Source of the DNA: Chloroflexota bacterium
Lineage (GTDB): Bacteria; Chloroflexota; Limnocylindria; QHBO01
Length of the DNA stretch: 9,431 nucleotides
Reading direction: 5' to 3'
NCBI GenBank assembly: GCA_020848055.1
Contig: JADLBB010000177.1
Coordinates: 1-9,431 of the forward strand
Below are positions 1-7,446 of the stretch, one piece after another; the first letter of the stretch is position 1, and each line of letters opens with the position of its first letter. A program made the translations under genes and the position numbers. The notes below the pieces were generated by a model. That model did not search any database. It worked only from the letters and a program-made list of their open reading frames with translations, and was not told where the DNA came from.

Positions 1-1422
1 GCGCTGCAGGACCGCAACGCCACGCTGTTCTACCGCGTGCTGGCCGAGAACCTGGAGCAGCTGATCCCGATCGTCTACACCCCGACCGTGGCCACCGCGT
101 GCCTGGAGTACAGCCACATCCTGCGCAAGACGCGGGGCACCTGGATAAGGCCCGAGGACGTCGGCCGCATCCCGCAGGTCCTGCGCAACGGCCCGTACGA
201 CGACGTGCGACTCATCGTGGTGACCGATAACGAGCGAATCTTGGGGCTCGGCGACGTCGGCGCCGGCGGCATGGCCATCAGCATCGGCAAGGCGGCGCTG
301 TACACCGGCGCCGGCGGCATCTACCCGGGGCTCACGCTGCCGGTCAGCCTGGACGTCGGCACCGACAATCCCGACCTGCTCGCCGATCGGCTGTACCTGG
401 GCCATCGCGCGCCGCGCCTGCGCGGGCCGGAGTACGACGCGCTGGTCGAGGCCTTCGTGGCCGGTGTGGCCGAGGTCTGGCCCGGCTGCGTCATCCAGTG
501 GGAGGACTTCAAGCAGCACAACGCGCTGCGCATCCTGGACCGCTATCGCGACCGGGTCCCCTCGTTCAACGACGATATCCAGGGCACCGCGGCCACGGTC
601 GTCGCCGGCGTCGAGGTCGCGGGCCGCGCTCTCGCTTCACCCCTCGGCGCACAACGCATCCTGCTGGTCGGCGCCGGTGCGGCGGGCATCGGGATCGCCC
701 GCCTGCTGCGGGCCGCCATGCTCGAGGCCGGAATGACGCTCGGCGAGGTGGCGCGGGCGCTCCTGCTGGTGGACTCGCACGGCCCGGTGCACGCTGCTCG
801 CACCGACCTCGATGACGGCAAGCGCCAATTCGCGAGCACTCTCGACCTGGGGGGCTCCGCCCGCTTGGCCGATGTCGTGACGCGGTTCCGGCCCACGATC
901 ATGGTCGGCATCACCGGTCGCGCCGGCTCGTTCGACGCGGCCGCGGTGAGCGCCATGGCAGCAGCCGTGGACCGGCCGGTCATCATGCCTTTGTCGAACC
1001 CGACGGCCAGCTCGGAGGCCACTCCAGTCGACCTGCTGGCGTGGACCGCCGGACGCGCCCTCGTGGCCACCGGCAGCCCGTTCGATCCGGTCGGCGACCG
1101 CCTGATCGGCCAGGCCAACAACGTGTTCGTGTTTCCTGGGGTCGGCCTTGGCGCGGTGGTGGCCGAGGCCTCGTCCATCAGCGACGCCATGCTGCTGGCC
1201 GCCGCCCGCGCACTTGCCGACTCCGTCCCCGGCGAACGCGTCGCGCGCGGCGCGCTCTACCCGGCGGTGAGCCAGCTGCGTCCGACCTCGCGCGCAGTGA
1301 CCCTGGCCGTCGCGCGCGAGGCCCTCGCCTCCGGTCTCGCAGGAGTCCCGGGTGACAACCTCGAGGCCGCCGTCGATGCCGCCATGTGGTGGCCAGCCTA
1401 CGTCCCCTACCTCCCGGCCTGA
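1..1422 (+). CDS. NAD(P)-dependent malic enzyme, large form (5' end cut off by window)
   Basis: Oxidatively decarboxylates L-malate to pyruvate and CO2 in the cytoplasm, producing NADH or NADPH. The frame is already open at base 1 and reads ALQDRNATLFYR, so 473 residues are visible. By comparison with E. coli MaeA-type enzymes (about 560 residues), roughly 80-100 N-terminal residues lie outside the window. Visible motifs (visible-residue numbering): IVYTPTV at about 24-30 with the catalytic Tyr; VVTDNERILGLGD near 73-85; SIGK with the likely catalytic Lys near 97; QWEDF with metal-binding Glu-Asp near 168-169; PSFNDDIQGTA near 187-197 with the third metal Asp; a Rossmann GAGAAG near 224-229; and C-terminal MPLSNPTA and ANNVFVFPG motifs. 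All key residues are present, so it should be active. NAD versus NADP preference cannot be decided. It lies about 100 bp upstream of the molybdoenzyme operon on the same strand, and a functional link is not shown. Confidence 0.96.
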   Translation, partial: ALQDRNATLFYRVLAENLEQLIPIVYTPTVATACLEYSHILRKTRGTWIRPEDVGRIPQVLRNGPYDDVRLIVVTDNERILGLGDVGAGGMAISIGKAALYTGAGGIYPGLTLPVSLDVGTDNPDLLADRLYLGHRAPRLRGPEYDALVEAFVAGVAEVWPGCVIQWEDFKQHNALRILDRYRDRVPSFNDDIQGTAATVVAGVEVAGRALASPLGAQRILLVGAGAAGIGIARLLRAAMLEAGMTLGEVARALLLVDSHGPVHAARTDLDDGKRQFASTLDLGGSARLADVVTRFRPTIMVGITGRAGSFDAAAVSAMAAAVDRPVIMPLSNPTASSEATPVDLLAWTAGRALVATGSPFDPVGDRLIGQANNVFVFPGVGLGAVVAEASSISDAMLLAAARALADSVPGERVARGALYPAVSQLRPTSRAVTLAVAREALASGLAGVPGDNLEAAVDAAMWWPAYVPYLPA

Positions 1423-1433
1423 TCGATCGGGCC
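1416..1433 (+). terminator. Inverted repeat across the malic enzyme stop, possible terminator or operator
   Basis: GGCCTGATC is followed directly by GATCGGGCC, a near-perfect palindrome with one mismatch that becomes a G-U wobble in RNA. The flanking C1415/G1434 also pair. A second overlapping hairpin, CGGGC-CGCC-GCCCG, lies at 1428-1441. There is no T tract, so an intrinsic terminator is only possible. A palindrome of this form could also be an operator for the downstream operon. Confidence 0.3.
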
Positions 1434-1522
1434 GCCGCCCGGCAAGCGCGTGACCATCGTCCCTCGTTGGACGTGCCGTTCGGCCCTGCCCCCGGGATCA
1501 TCGCGGCGCCGACACTCGAGGC
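1423..1522. other. Intergenic gap before the molybdoenzyme operon
   Basis: This 100 bp gap contains the downstream half of the palindrome at the malic enzyme stop and no recognisable gene. I looked for -35/-10 pairs. A TTGGAC at 1467-1472 has no acceptable -10 at 16-18 bp, so no promoter is called. If the complex operon has its own promoter it should lie here. Confidence 0.5.
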
Positions 1523-1768
1523 GTGGAACAACCCCGCCCCAGGATCACCTCGCGGCGTCGCTTCATGACCGTCGCCCTGGCGCTGATCGGTGGGAGCGCG
1601 GTGGCGCGCGCACGAGCGCTTGGCGCATCGGTACCACCGGTCGCGGCGCGCGCACTGCGGCCGAGACCGGCGGCCGGGCGGGGATCGGCCGCGGTCTGCG
1701 CTGGCTGCGGGAGGCCGGACCACTCGATGCTCGAGGGGGCGTGCCTGCCGCGCCGGATGCGATCGTGA
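1523..1768 (+). CDS. Small Tat-signal protein with a CxxC motif, unknown function
   Basis: Encodes 81 residues from a GTG start. The N-terminus has a twin-arginine motif SRRRF at 10-14 followed by a hydrophobic stretch (about 16-28) and a small-residue region suited to cleavage, so export by the Tat pathway is likely. The putative mature part is short, Ala/Arg/Pro-rich and ends with CAGCGRPDH at 59-67 and a third Cys at 74, giving C-x2-C-x11-C plus a His. This could bind a metal or an Fe-S cluster, or form a disulfide. It is not a heme c site because the residue after CxxC is Gly. The gene ends with TGA at 1766-1768 overlapping the GTG (1765) of the catalytic subunit gene in a GTGA, and its third codon positions are GC-rich as in real genes. 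No strong ribosome site is seen at 1523: a GAGG is only 1 base away. I do not recognise the family. An earlier start or a non-coding overlap with the extended frame of the next gene remains possible. Confidence 0.5.
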   Translation: MEQPRPRITSRRRFMTVALALIGGSAVARARALGASVPPVAARALRPRPAAGRGSAAVCAGCGRPDHSMLEGACLPRRMRS

Positions 1769-4302
1769 CGATCAACCGGCGTCGCTTCCTGAAGGGTGCG
1801 GCGGCGGCGGGAGCCTCCACCGCGGCCGTGGCTGGCGGCGCGGGCCTCATCCTGCTCGGCAGGGATCATCCCGAGGTCGCAGCTTCCACCGGGGTCGACC
1901 GCGTGGTGCGCACCACCTGTTCGCCCAACTGCACCGGCGGCTGTGGACAACTCGCGTTCGTGCGCGATGGCAAGGTGGTGAAGGTGCAGCAGGCCGCCGA
2001 CTACCCCGATGCCGTCTACAACCCGCGCGGCTGCATGAAGGGCATCAGCTACCACACCCTCATACACGGGGCGGACAGGATCACCACGCCGCTGGTCAGG
2101 ACCGGCGAGCGCGGATCGGGCGCCTTCCGGGAGGCGAGCTGGGACGAGGTGCTCGACCGCATGGCGAACGAGATGCGTCGAATCGGTGAGCGATGGGGGT
2201 GGGACTCGATCCACGTCTTCGGCCAGGTTCCTGGGTCGGGCTACATCCAGAAGGGCGCGAACTACCGCGCGTCGGCCCTGCTGGGCATGACCCACGGCAC
2301 CAGCTTCGACTTCAACGGCGACCTGCCGATGGGCATGCCCATCACCTTCGGCGTGCAGAACGCCGAGCACGAGGCCAAGGACTGGGCCAACAGCCGATTC
2401 CTGCTGCTGGTGGGAGCCAACCCGGTCGAGACCCGCATTCCCGATGTGCACTTCCTGTTCGACGCGGTCGAGCGCGGGGCACAGCTGGTGGTGGTCGATC
2501 CCAACTTCTCGGGCACGGCTGCCAAAGCCGACACATGGCTCCGCATCCGACCCGGTACGGATGCCGCCCTCGGACTGGCGATGGCTCGCGAGATCCTGGC
2601 CGCCGACCTCGCCGACATGGACTTCCTGCGCAACTTCACCGACGCGCCGCTACTTGTTCGCCTGGACACCGGCCTGCGGCTGCGCGAGGCCGACCTGCGC
2701 CACGATGGCGATCCGGACAGCTTCGCGATCTGGGACGCCTCGGTCGGGCGGATCGCGCGGGTGGGGACGGACCGCCTGGGCATGCCGGGGGGCACGCAGG
2801 CCGCCCTGGCCGGGACGTTCGAGGCGCGCCTGGCCGACGGCTCGACCGTGGAGGTGACCCCTGGCTTCGAGCTGGTCCGTCGCGAACTCGACTCCTGGAC
2901 GCTCGACCGCGCGGCAGGGGTGACCGGCATTGGCGCCGAGATGATCGCCCGCCTGGCGCGCGCGTATGCGACCGCCAAGCCGGCAGCCATCCTGATGGGC
3001 GGGGGTTCTAACCATTGGTTCCATGGCGATCTGACCGGGCGGGCCATGGGCCTGCTGGCCGCCATGACCGCCAACATCGGCGTGTCGGGCGGTGGCTTCA
3101 GCGTGTACGTCGGCCAGTACAAGGTCCGCGTGAATGTCGGGCCCTGGTTCAATCCCGGAGGCACCAAGGCGCGCATCGTGCCTTCGATCTACTTCCTTCG
3201 CGGTCGCTCCGAAACGATGCACCCCGACGTCCCGTACCCGGCCAACGGCTTCCATGCCCTGGTCGTGACCTTCGCCAACATGTTCGTCCAGTCGCCGGAC
3301 CTGAACCGCCTGCACCAGACCCTGTCGCAGCTGGACCTGGTGGTGGTGGTGGACCACCAGATGACCGAGACGGTGAGGTGGGCCGACATCGTCCTGCCGG
3401 CGACCACGTGGTACGAGAAGACCGATCTGACAGCCACGCCGCTGCACCCGTTCCTCCAGCTGCAGCAGGCTGCCATTCCGCCGGTCGGCGCAGCACGCAG
3501 CGAGCTGTGGATCTGGCGCGAAGTCGTCCGTCGCATCGATCCTGCCAAGGCGGCCGAGTTCATGGAGGTGACCGAGGAGGAGGCGATCGAGACCATCCTG
3601 GCCGCGGGCGCCAAGGACAACGGTCCAACGGCGGGCATCACGCTCGACCGATTGCGCGAGGGTCCTGTGCGGCTGAACGTGCCAGACCCCGATATCCCCT
3701 TCGGCCCCCAGGTCCGCGACCGGGTCCCGTTCCCGCCGGTCTCGATGCCCGCGGCGCCGGAGGCCACCGCAGCCTTCCTGCCGACGCGCCGCATCGAGTT
3801 CTACAAGGAGGAGGAGCGCTTCCGCGAGCTTGGTGAGGCGGTGCCGACCTTCAAGGACCCGCACGACGACGGCGTCCACGACCCGGTGACCTATCCGCTG
3901 GTCTTCCTCACCCCGCACTCGAAGTGGCGGATCCACTCGACCTACGGCAACAGCCCCTGGCTGGCGGAGATCCATGGTGGCCGGCCGCTGGTCCTCATGC
4001 ACCCCGACGACGCGCGAGATCGTGGCATCGCCGACGGCGACGAGGTAGAGGTCTACAACACCCGCGGCGCGTTCCGCTGCTGGGCCCAGGTCAGCGAGGC
4101 TGCCGGCCGGGGCTCGGTGACCCTGCCGGAGGGCTGGTGGCCGCGTGACTTCGTCGCGGGCAAGGGGGTCAATGAGCTCACGGCCAGCGAGGTCAACCCC
4201 ATCCACGAGGTCCACTTCGTGCCGAACATGTGGTCGCCATCGACCGGCTGGAAGGACTGTCGCTGTGAGGTACGTCGCCCCGAAGGAGGCAACCGTGCCT
4301 GA
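1765..4302 (+). CDS. Molybdopterin oxidoreductase catalytic subunit (DMSO reductase family, NarG-like branch)
   Basis: Catalytic subunit, 845 residues, of a complex iron-sulfur molybdoenzyme; it binds a bis-MGD molybdenum cofactor and one [4Fe-4S] cluster. A Tat signal NRRRFLKG (4-11) with a hydrophobic Ala/Gly run to about 31 indicates export of the folded subunit. Fe-S ligands are Cys52, 56, 60 and 90 (C-x3-C-x3-C-x29-C). The segment FDFNGDLPMG at 181-190, followed by DWANSRFLLLVGANP, matches the Mo-ligand region of NarG-type enzymes and points to Asp186 as the Mo ligand. The molydopterin-binding C-terminal domain starts near 709 and contains HSKWRIHSTYGNSPW. The frame stays open upstream to 1450, but that part is Arg-rich and unlike the family. 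GTG 1765 is chosen because it lies just before the Tat motif and overlaps the preceding stop (GTGA). GTG 1741, 4 bases after a GAGG, is an alternative that adds 8 residues. Substrate unknown: nitrate, selenate, (per)chlorate, hydrocarbon or sulfur compounds are all family possibilities. Confidence 0.93.
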   Translation: MTINRRRFLKGAAAAGASTAAVAGGAGLILLGRDHPEVAASTGVDRVVRTTCSPNCTGGCGQLAFVRDGKVVKVQQAADYPDAVYNPRGCMKGISYHTLIHGADRITTPLVRTGERGSGAFREASWDEVLDRMANEMRRIGERWGWDSIHVFGQVPGSGYIQKGANYRASALLGMTHGTSFDFNGDLPMGMPITFGVQNAEHEAKDWANSRFLLLVGANPVETRIPDVHFLFDAVERGAQLVVVDPNFSGTAAKADTWLRIRPGTDAALGLAMAREILAADLADMDFLRNFTDAPLLVRLDTGLRLREADLRHDGDPDSFAIWDASVGRIARVGTDRLGMPGGTQAALAGTFEARLADGSTVEVTPGFELVRRELDSWTLDRAAGVTGIGAEMIARLARAYATAKPAAILMGGGSNHWFHGDLTGRAMGLLAAMTANIGVSGGGFSVYVGQYKVRVNVGPWFNPGGTKARIVPSIYFLRGRSETMHPDVPYPANGFHALVVTFANMFVQSPDLNRLHQTLSQLDLVVVVDHQMTETVRWADIVLPATTWYEKTDLTATPLHPFLQLQQAAIPPVGAARSELWIWREVVRRIDPAKAAEFMEVTEEEAIETILAAGAKDNGPTAGITLDRLREGPVRLNVPDPDIPFGPQVRDRVPFPPVSMPAAPEATAAFLPTRRIEFYKEEERFRELGEAVPTFKDPHDDGVHDPVTYPLVFLTPHSKWRIHSTYGNSPWLAEIHGGRPLVLMHPDDARDRGIADGDEVEVYNTRGAFRCWAQVSEAAGRGSVTLPEGWWPRDFVAGKGVNELTASEVNPIHEVHFVPNMWSPSTGWKDCRCEVRRPEGGNRA
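4283..4289 (+). promoter_or_regulatory. Strong ribosome binding site of the Fe-S subunit gene
   Basis: AAGGAGG, the full Shine-Dalgarno core, lies 5 bases before GTG 4295 and inside the end of the catalytic subunit gene. It decides the start of the Fe-S subunit, whose frame is otherwise open back to 4145 with an atypical Ser/Arg-rich sequence. Confidence 0.85.
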
Positions 4303-5002
4303 CCGGCGCTCACCCATCGACCTGCTGCCGGCGGCCTCGCGCGAGTGGGGTCGGATCGAACCACCGTCCGACCAGCCTCGCTGGGGAATGGTGGTGGACA
4401 CCGAACGCTGCATCGGCTGCTGGTCCTGCGCGGTGATCTGCAAGAGCGAGAACAACGTGCCGCTCGGAGCGTGGTGGAACCGCATCCTCACCGAGGGCGA
4501 GGGCCTCGACCTGCCGACCACCGAGCACGGAAGCGAGGAGATGAGCTGGACGCCGCTGGCCTGCCAGATGTGCGAGAACCCGCCCTGCGTCAAGGTCTGC
4601 CCCGTCCAGGCCACCTACGTGCGCGACGACGGGGTGGTGATGATGGACAACGAGCGCTGCATCGGTTGCCGTTACTGCATGATCGCGTGCCCCTACGGGG
4701 TGCGCACCTTCAACTGGGGCACGCCGCAGCGCCCGAACGGACTGGAGACCGGCATGGTGGCAGAGCGGCCCATCGGTACGGTGGAGAAGTGCACGTTCTG
4801 CGTCCACCGCCTCGAGGAGGGCCAGGTGCCCTCTTGCGTCGTGTCCTGTCCGGCCGGAGCGCGGATCTTTGGCGACCTCAACGACCCCGACAGTCGGGTG
4901 AGCCGGCTCATCCGCGACAGGGAGGGCCGCATGCTGCTTGAGGACCGCGGGACCCGACCGAAGGTCCGCTACCTGCCGGCGCGCCGCCGGAGAGGCCTGT
5001 GA
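4295..5002 (+). CDS. Four-cluster ferredoxin-like electron-transfer subunit (PsrB/NrfC/DmsB type)
   Basis: Electron-transfer subunit, 235 residues, linking the catalytic subunit to the membrane subunit. Four complete cysteine sets are visible: Cys39/42/45/49, Cys90/93/98/102, Cys122/125/128/132 and Cys166/169/181/185, enough for four [4Fe-4S] clusters with no Trp or other substitution of the kind seen in NarH. The motifs RCIGCWSCAVIC, RCIGCRYCMIACPYG and KCTFCVHRL are typical of the PsrB/DmsB group. At 235 residues it fits that group rather than the longer NarH-type subunits. It has no signal peptide of its own, so it probably crosses the membrane with the Tat-tagged catalytic subunit, as known for this family. 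The start is GTG 4295, fixed by the AAGGAGG, and overlaps the upstream gene by 8 bp; its end overlaps the next gene by 4 bp (GTGA). Confidence 0.95.
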   Translation: MPDRRSPIDLLPAASREWGRIEPPSDQPRWGMVVDTERCIGCWSCAVICKSENNVPLGAWWNRILTEGEGLDLPTTEHGSEEMSWTPLACQMCENPPCVKVCPVQATYVRDDGVVMMDNERCIGCRYCMIACPYGVRTFNWGTPQRPNGLETGMVAERPIGTVEKCTFCVHRLEEGQVPSCVVSCPAGARIFGDLNDPDSRVSRLIRDREGRMLLEDRGTRPKVRYLPARRRRGL

Positions 5003-6270
5003 GCGCGCAGGCCCGATCGGGCCCGGTTGGCAGGGGTGTCACCGAGCGCGTCGGGCGGGTCGATCCCCTGCTGGCGTGGATCGGCTTCCTGCTGGTGGTC
5101 ATGGCCGTCGGGTTCGCCACGTGGATCTACCAGGTGACCAACGGTCTGGGCGTCACGAACCTGCGCAACACCGTGATGTGGGGCCAGTACATCCTGTTCT
5201 TCATGTTCTTCGTGGGCCTGAGCGCCGGCGGCCTCATCGTGGCCTCGGCGGGACGGCTCTTCGGCGTCACCCGCTTCGCGCCAATCGTGCGACTGGCCGT
5301 GCTGGAGGCTACGGTCGCGGTCATGCTGGCAGCCATCTTCCTGCTGCCCGATATCGGTCGCCCTGAACGGCTTTGGCACCTGTTCCGTTACCCGAACCTG
5401 ACCTCGCCAATGATCTGGGACATCGCCATCGTGACCGCCTACTTCGCGCTGTCGGTGACGTACGTCTGGCTCTACACGCGCGCGGACCTGGCTGCGGCCC
5501 GCTCCCCGCTGGCGCTGGGGACGGGCGACACGCCGGCCGGACGCGAGCGCGACGACCGCTGGAAGGACGCGCTTGCATGGATCGCCCTTCCCGCGGCAGT
5601 GCTGCTGCACTCGATAACGGCCTGGATCTTCGGGCTCCAGATCAGCCGCGGTTTCTGGTACAGCGCCATCATGGCACCCATGTTCGTGGCGTCGGCCCTG
5701 GTCTCGGGCGTTGCTCTCGTCATCATCCTCGCGCTGATCCTGCGTCGATTCGGCCGGCTTTCATTCGACGATGGCCTGGTGTCGTTCCTGGGTGGGCTGC
5801 TGGCCGCCTTCATCAGCGTCGAGGCCTTCCTGGTCCTCGCCGAGGTTCTGACTGCGGCCTACCCGGGGGTGGAGTTCGAAGGAGACCCGATGGCTCGCAT
5901 GCTGACCGGGCAGTTCGCGCCGCTGTTCTGGTTCGAGGTCAGCGTGGGCCTGGCCCTGCCGTTCTTCATGCTCGCCCGGCGCTCGTGGCGCGCCTCACCG
6001 CGGATGGTGGCCGCGGCGGCTGGGATCGCCATCGTGGGCATCTACGTCCACCGCCTCAACCTCGTGCTCAACGGCCTGTCGGTGGCACCCATCGGGTTGC
6101 CGCCGGGCGTTTCGATCGGAACCGCCCAGAATGGGGCGTCGTTCGCCATGAGCCACTTCTATGTGCCGTCGCTGGTGGAGTGGCTGATCGTGGCCGGCGT
6201 GCTGGCGGGCGGCGCACTGCTCTTCACGCTGGCCGTTCGGTGGCTGCCCCTGCGTCCCGCCGGCCATTGA
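4999..6270 (+). CDS. NrfD/PsrC-family integral membrane subunit
   Basis: Membrane anchor and quinone-interacting subunit, 423 residues. About ten hydrophobic segments can be seen, at roughly 23-44, 60-84, 96-117, 138-160, 191-213, 221-248, 258-284, 306-327, 336-358 and 392-416. The pattern SITAWIFGLQISRGFWYSA with following helices, and the early GLSAGGLIVAS, are typical of NrfD/PsrC/DsrP-like proteins. These subunits carry no heme and exchange electrons between menaquinol or ubiquinol and the Fe-S subunit; some homologs are proposed to couple this to proton movement. The GTG start overlaps the previous TGA (GTGA) and is preceded by GGAGAGG 3 bases away, so it is translationally coupled. It is the last gene of the operon. 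No TorD/NarJ-like chaperone or cytochrome follows in the window. Confidence 0.94.
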   Translation: MSAQARSGPVGRGVTERVGRVDPLLAWIGFLLVVMAVGFATWIYQVTNGLGVTNLRNTVMWGQYILFFMFFVGLSAGGLIVASAGRLFGVTRFAPIVRLAVLEATVAVMLAAIFLLPDIGRPERLWHLFRYPNLTSPMIWDIAIVTAYFALSVTYVWLYTRADLAAARSPLALGTGDTPAGRERDDRWKDALAWIALPAAVLLHSITAWIFGLQISRGFWYSAIMAPMFVASALVSGVALVIILALILRRFGRLSFDDGLVSFLGGLLAAFISVEAFLVLAEVLTAAYPGVEFEGDPMARMLTGQFAPLFWFEVSVGLALPFFMLARRSWRASPRMVAAAAGIAIVGIYVHRLNLVLNGLSVAPIGLPPGVSIGTAQNGASFAMSHFYVPSLVEWLIVAGVLAGGALLFTLAVRWLPLRPAGH

Positions 6271-6283
6271 TGCCGACGCTCCG

Positions 6284-6299
6284 CCCGGCACGAGCCGGG
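6284..6299. terminator. GC-rich hairpin between convergent genes
   Basis: CCCGGC-ACGA-GCCGGG forms a perfect 6-bp stem with a 4-base loop. It lies in the 36-bp gap between the stop of the NrfD-type gene and the stop of the CoA transferase gene, so it could end transcription from both sides. No T tract follows on either strand, which lowers certainty. Confidence 0.55.
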
Positions 6300-6306
6300 G
6301 CACCGC

Positions 6307-7446
6307 TCAGGAACGACCCAGCTCGGCGGTGACCTCGGCGGTGACCTCGGCGGTGTGCTCGCCCAATCGCGGTGGCAGGCGCCGCACCGGGAGCGATGAG
6401 CCCTCCACCCGGATCGGGCTGGGTGCCAGGCGCATGCCGCCCAGGTTCGCGGTCCAGCCCTCGCCCATCGCCGCCAGGGCCTGCGACACGGTGTTGACCG
6501 GCCCCGCGGGCAGGTCTGCAGCAACCAGCTCGGCCACCAGCGCGTCCCGTTCCCAACCGATGACCGCCTGGCCCAGCCACGCCGCCAGCTCGGCGCGAAG
6601 CGCGACGCGCGCGGCATTGGTGGCATAACGCCCATCCCGATCCTCCATTCCCAGCACGCCCAGCAAGCGCGCGAACTGCGCGTCGTTGCCGACCGCCACC
6701 ACCAGGTGGCCGTCTCGCGCCTCGAAGGTCTCGTATGGGGCGATGTTGGGGTGAGCGTTGCCGTGCCGCTGTGCCTCGGCGCCAGAGGCGAGGTGGTTGG
6801 CCAGGACGTTGCCGAGCGACGTCACGCCGGCCTCGACCAGGCTGACCTCAATCCTTCCCGCCGGCCCCTCTCGGCCGCGTCCGAGCAGGCCGGCGAGTGC
6901 GCCGACCGCGCACTCCAGCCCGGCGACCAGGTCCAGCAGCGCCACGCCGACCTTCATGGGCGGCCCATCCGGCTCGCCGGTGATCGACATCAATCCCGAC
7001 ACGGCCTGCGCCAGCAGGTCGTAGGCGGGCCTGTCGGCCTGCGCGCCGGGGAAGCCGCCCACCGTGGCGACGATCAGGCCCGGGTGGCGGGCGCGAAGCG
7101 CCTCAGGCTCCAGCCCCAGGCGCTCGGCCGTCGACGGGCGGTAGTTGTGCACCAGGAGGTCGGCCCCGGCCAGCAGGCGGTGCATGGCGGCCAGGCCGTC
7201 ACTACCGCGCAGGTCGAGGACGACCGAGCGCTTGTTGCGGTTGACCGATGCGAAGTACGCGCTGCACCGGTCTGCCGGGTCGCCCCACCACGGAGGCCCC
7301 CAGGTGCGCGTCTCGTCGCCATCGGGAGGCTCGACCTTGATGACGTCAGCCCCCAGGTCGCCAAGCAGCATGGTCGCGAATGGACCAGCCAGCACGCGAC
7401 TGGCATCGATGACGCGTATGCCGTCGAGCGGAAGCGGACGATCCAT
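6307..7446 (-). CDS. CaiB/BaiF family (class III) CoA transferase
   Basis: Transfers coenzyme A between carboxylic acids through a covalent aspartyl intermediate in the cytoplasm; 379 residues, a normal family length. Visible family features are the N-terminal LDGIRVIDASRVLAGPF, then GADVIKVEPP, NRNKRSVVLDL, NYRPSTAERLGL and RPAYDLLAQAVSGLMS, with Asp143 as the expected catalytic residue. C-terminal NIAPYETFEARDG and DLPAGPVNTV are also typical. The acid substrate cannot be told: relatives act on formate/oxalate, carnitine, bile acids, 2-methylacyl and aromatic acids. The frame runs further upstream to 7548, but ATG 7446 starts the conserved domain and leaves the divergent gene free; ATG 7464 is an alternative. 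No clear ribosome site is seen. The C-terminus holds a short in-frame repeat (TAEV twice, then TAEL). Confidence 0.93.
   Translation of the reverse strand: MDRPLPLDGIRVIDASRVLAGPFATMLLGDLGADVIKVEPPDGDETRTWGPPWWGDPADRCSAYFASVNRNKRSVVLDLRGSDGLAAMHRLLAGADLLVHNYRPSTAERLGLEPEALRARHPGLIVATVGGFPGAQADRPAYDLLAQAVSGLMSITGEPDGPPMKVGVALLDLVAGLECAVGALAGLLGRGREGPAGRIEVSLVEAGVTSLGNVLANHLASGAEAQRHGNAHPNIAPYETFEARDGHLVVAVGNDAQFARLLGVLGMEDRDGRYATNAARVALRAELAAWLGQAVIGWERDALVAELVAADLPAGPVNTVSQALAAMGEGWTANLGGMRLAPSPIRVEGSSLPVRRLPPRLGEHTAEVTAEVTAELGRS
6322..6357. repeat. Three 12-bp tandem units in the CoA transferase C-terminus
   Basis: CTCGGCGGTGAC occurs twice exactly (6322-6333, 6334-6345) and a third time with the last bases changed (6346-6357). 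Being a multiple of 3, it repeats TAEV in the protein just before the end and does not break the frame. It looks like slippage growth of the C-terminal tail. Confidence 0.85.

Noticed and set aside
543..1190. - strand open frame of 215 codons
   Set aside because: Antisense to the conserved NAD-binding part of the malic enzyme; Ser/Arg/Ala/Thr-rich with no motif.
1467..1495. Promoter with TTGGAC as -35 box
   Set aside because: At 16-18 bp downstream the sequence is GC-only with no -10-like hexamer.
1450..1764. Extended N-terminus of the molybdoenzyme frame (about 105 extra residues)
   Set aside because: It is Arg/Gly-rich, unlike the family, would bury the Tat signal in the middle of the chain, and overlaps the small Tat protein frame that fits better.
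3336..3360. GGT repeat and CTGGTGG/CCACCAG inverted repeat in the molybdoenzyme gene
   Set aside because: It encodes a conserved LVVVVDHQM strand of the protein, so codon choice explains it.
4145..4294. Longer start for the Fe-S subunit
   Set aside because: The extra residues are Ser/Arg-rich and out of family, and AAGGAGG sits just before GTG 4295.
2650..4614. Long - strand open frame of 654 codons
   Set aside because: It lies antisense to two certain genes, its composition is His/Arg/Gln/Val-rich without any recognisable motif, and long antisense frames are common in GC-rich coding DNA.
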